The notes beneath the pieces were generated by a model that saw only the letters and a program-made list of their open reading frames with translations, was not told where the DNA came from and did not search any database. This document shows, in pieces, positions 7,302 to 8,054 of a stretch of 8,054 bases of DNA. The position numbers and the translations under genes were made by a program. The stretch lies in assembly GCA_945901145.1 (NCBI GenBank), contig CAMDJY010000060.1, forward strand, positions 1 through 8,054. The letters are read 5' to 3'. The stretch's first letter is position 1; each line of letters starts with the position of its first letter. The stretch comes from Legionella genomosp. 1 (lineage in GTDB: Bacteria > Pseudomonadota > Gammaproteobacteria > Legionellales > Legionellaceae).

Positions 7302-7306
7302 GGAGA
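7302..7306 (+). promoter_or_regulatory. Ribosome binding site that supports the GTG start of rpsH
   Basis: GGAGA at 7302-7306 lies six bases before GTG 7313 and twelve before ATG 7319. The spacing favours the GTG, which also gives the MSM-DP N-terminus seen in E. coli S8. Confidence 0.7.
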
Positions 7307-7312
7307 ACGACT

Positions 7313-7708
7313 GTGAGTATGCATGATCCAGTAGCGGATATGTTAACGAGAATTCGCAACGGGCAACAAGCGAAACATCAATATGTAACTATGATTTCTT
7401 CGATTTTAAAAGAAGAAATTGCACGCGTGTTAAAAGAAGAAGGTTATATTGCTGATTTCCGAATGGAAAATTTGGAAAACAACTTAAAATCATTAACACT
7501 CAGCTTGAAATATTATCAAGGGCGTCCTGTGATTGAGAAGATAAGACGTATTAGCCGCCCAGGGCTGCGTGTGTACAAGTCTTTTAAAGATCTATCATCT
7601 GTACCTGGTTTTGGTGTATCTATTTTGTCTACCTCTCGAGGGGTAATGACTCATATTTCAGCCCGTACGACTGGTGTAGGCGGTGAAGTCATTTGTGAAG
7701 TTGCTTAA
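7313..7708 (+). CDS. rpsH: 30S ribosomal protein S8 (uS8), GTG start
   Basis: S8 is a primary 16S rRNA-binding protein (helix 21 region) and, in E. coli, the feedback repressor of the spc operon. The product is 131 residues (E. coli 130). The N-terminus [18 protein letters not shown] and the RNA-binding C-terminus ([19 protein letters not shown], then GGEVICEVA) are clear. The N-terminal RNA-contact stretch that is usually P-x-S-K-x-K reads MISSILKEE here, losing the proline and one lysine. The middle part ([20 protein letters not shown]) is family-like. The gap from rpsN is 24 bases and to rplF 17 bases. Confidence 0.97.
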   Translation: MSMHDPVADMLTRIRNGQQAKHQYVTMISSILKEEIARVLKEEGYIADFRMENLENNLKSLTLSLKYYQGRPVIEKIRRISRPGLRVYKSFKDLSSVPGFGVSILSTSRGVMTHISARTTGVGGEVICEVA

Positions 7709-7725
7709 TACGTAAGAGGATAAAC

Positions 7726-8054
7726 ATGTCTAGAGTAGCAAAAGCCCATGTAATATTGCCTGCAAATGTTACGCTTACAATGGATCAGGATCGTTTGACA
7801 ATTAAGGGCCCGAAAGGATCAATGACACATCAATGTCATCGTTTTGTATCTGTTGAGCAAGCCGAACCTAATCAAATTCATTTTAAACCAGCTTCGAATG
7901 ACCCGAAAGCTTGGGCACAGGCAGGGACAACCAGAGCGCTTGTGTACAATATGGTTCATGGTGTGACCACGGGTTTTAGTGTGACACTTGAACTTGTTGG
8001 TGTCGGCTATAGAGCACAATCCAAAGGAAAAAGCATAACATTATCTCTAGGATT
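7726..8054 (+). CDS. rplF: 50S ribosomal protein L6 (uL6), N-terminal part (runs off the window)
   Basis: L6 sits near the GTPase-associated centre and sarcin-ricin loop. The window holds 109 complete codons plus two bases; E. coli L6 has 177 residues, so the second half is missing because of the window edge, not because of damage. The sequence begins MSRVAKAHVILPANVTLTM and includes LTIKGPKGSM, then WAQAGTTRALVYNMVHGVTT and the domain-linking LELVGVGYRAQSKGKSITLS. The ATG at 7726 follows TAAGAGGA at 7713-7720. Codon use and neighbours fit the spc cluster, where rplF normally follows rpsH. The fragment is open to the last base. Confidence 0.97.
   Translation, partial: MSRVAKAHVILPANVTLTMDQDRLTIKGPKGSMTHQCHRFVSVEQAEPNQIHFKPASNDPKAWAQAGTTRALVYNMVHGVTTGFSVTLELVGVGYRAQSKGKSITLSLG

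Overview
The window is a single-strand block of translation genes: the 3' end of an elongation factor Tu gene, then the S10 and spc ribosomal-protein clusters in their classical bacterial order, all on the + strand. It opens inside tuf and closes inside rplF, and it contains 18 protein genes. I see no RNA gene, mobile element, CRISPR array or cargo gene.

The protein sequences are closest by eye to gammaproteobacterial forms: L16, L14, S3, L5 and L22 follow the E. coli proteins closely and with nearly the same lengths. The DNA is moderately AT-rich. Three features differ from E. coli: tuf runs into rpsJ with almost no spacer, S14 is full length but keeps four zinc-ligand cysteines, and S19 lacks its usual GPF motif. 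Together they suggest an AT-leaning gammaproteobacterium outside the enterics. A member of Legionellales/Coxiellales is a plausible guess but is inference; this sequence alone does not settle it.

Layout. Positions 1-678 hold the tuf 3' end (last residues of domain I, then domains II and III). Positions 684-5615 hold the S10 cluster: rpsJ, rplC, rplD, rplW, rplB, rpsS, rplV, rpsC, rplP, rpmC, rpsQ. Gaps are mostly 2-34 bases, with stop/start overlaps at rplC/rplD, rplD/rplW and rplP/rpmC. Positions 5616-5704 are the only real intergenic space. It carries a putative spc promoter (AT-rich upstream tract, weak -35, perfect TATAAT) whose -10 box lies in a 35-base inverted repeat that looks like an intrinsic terminator. 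Positions 5705-8054 hold the spc cluster: rplN, rplX, rplE, rpsN, rpsH and the first 109 codons of rplF.

The genes encode interlocking parts of the ribosome: 30S head proteins (S10, S3, S14, S19), 30S body proteins (S8, S17), 50S core and exit-tunnel proteins (L2, L3, L4, L22, L23, L24, L29), the central protuberance protein L5, and functional-centre proteins (L6, L14, L16). EF-Tu delivers aminoacyl-tRNA to them. The most interesting point is regulatory. The 170-base-class S10 leader used in E. coli for L4 feedback has no room here, and the S10/spc boundary appears to combine termination of incoming transcripts with fresh initiation. The coding content is otherwise ordinary housekeeping.
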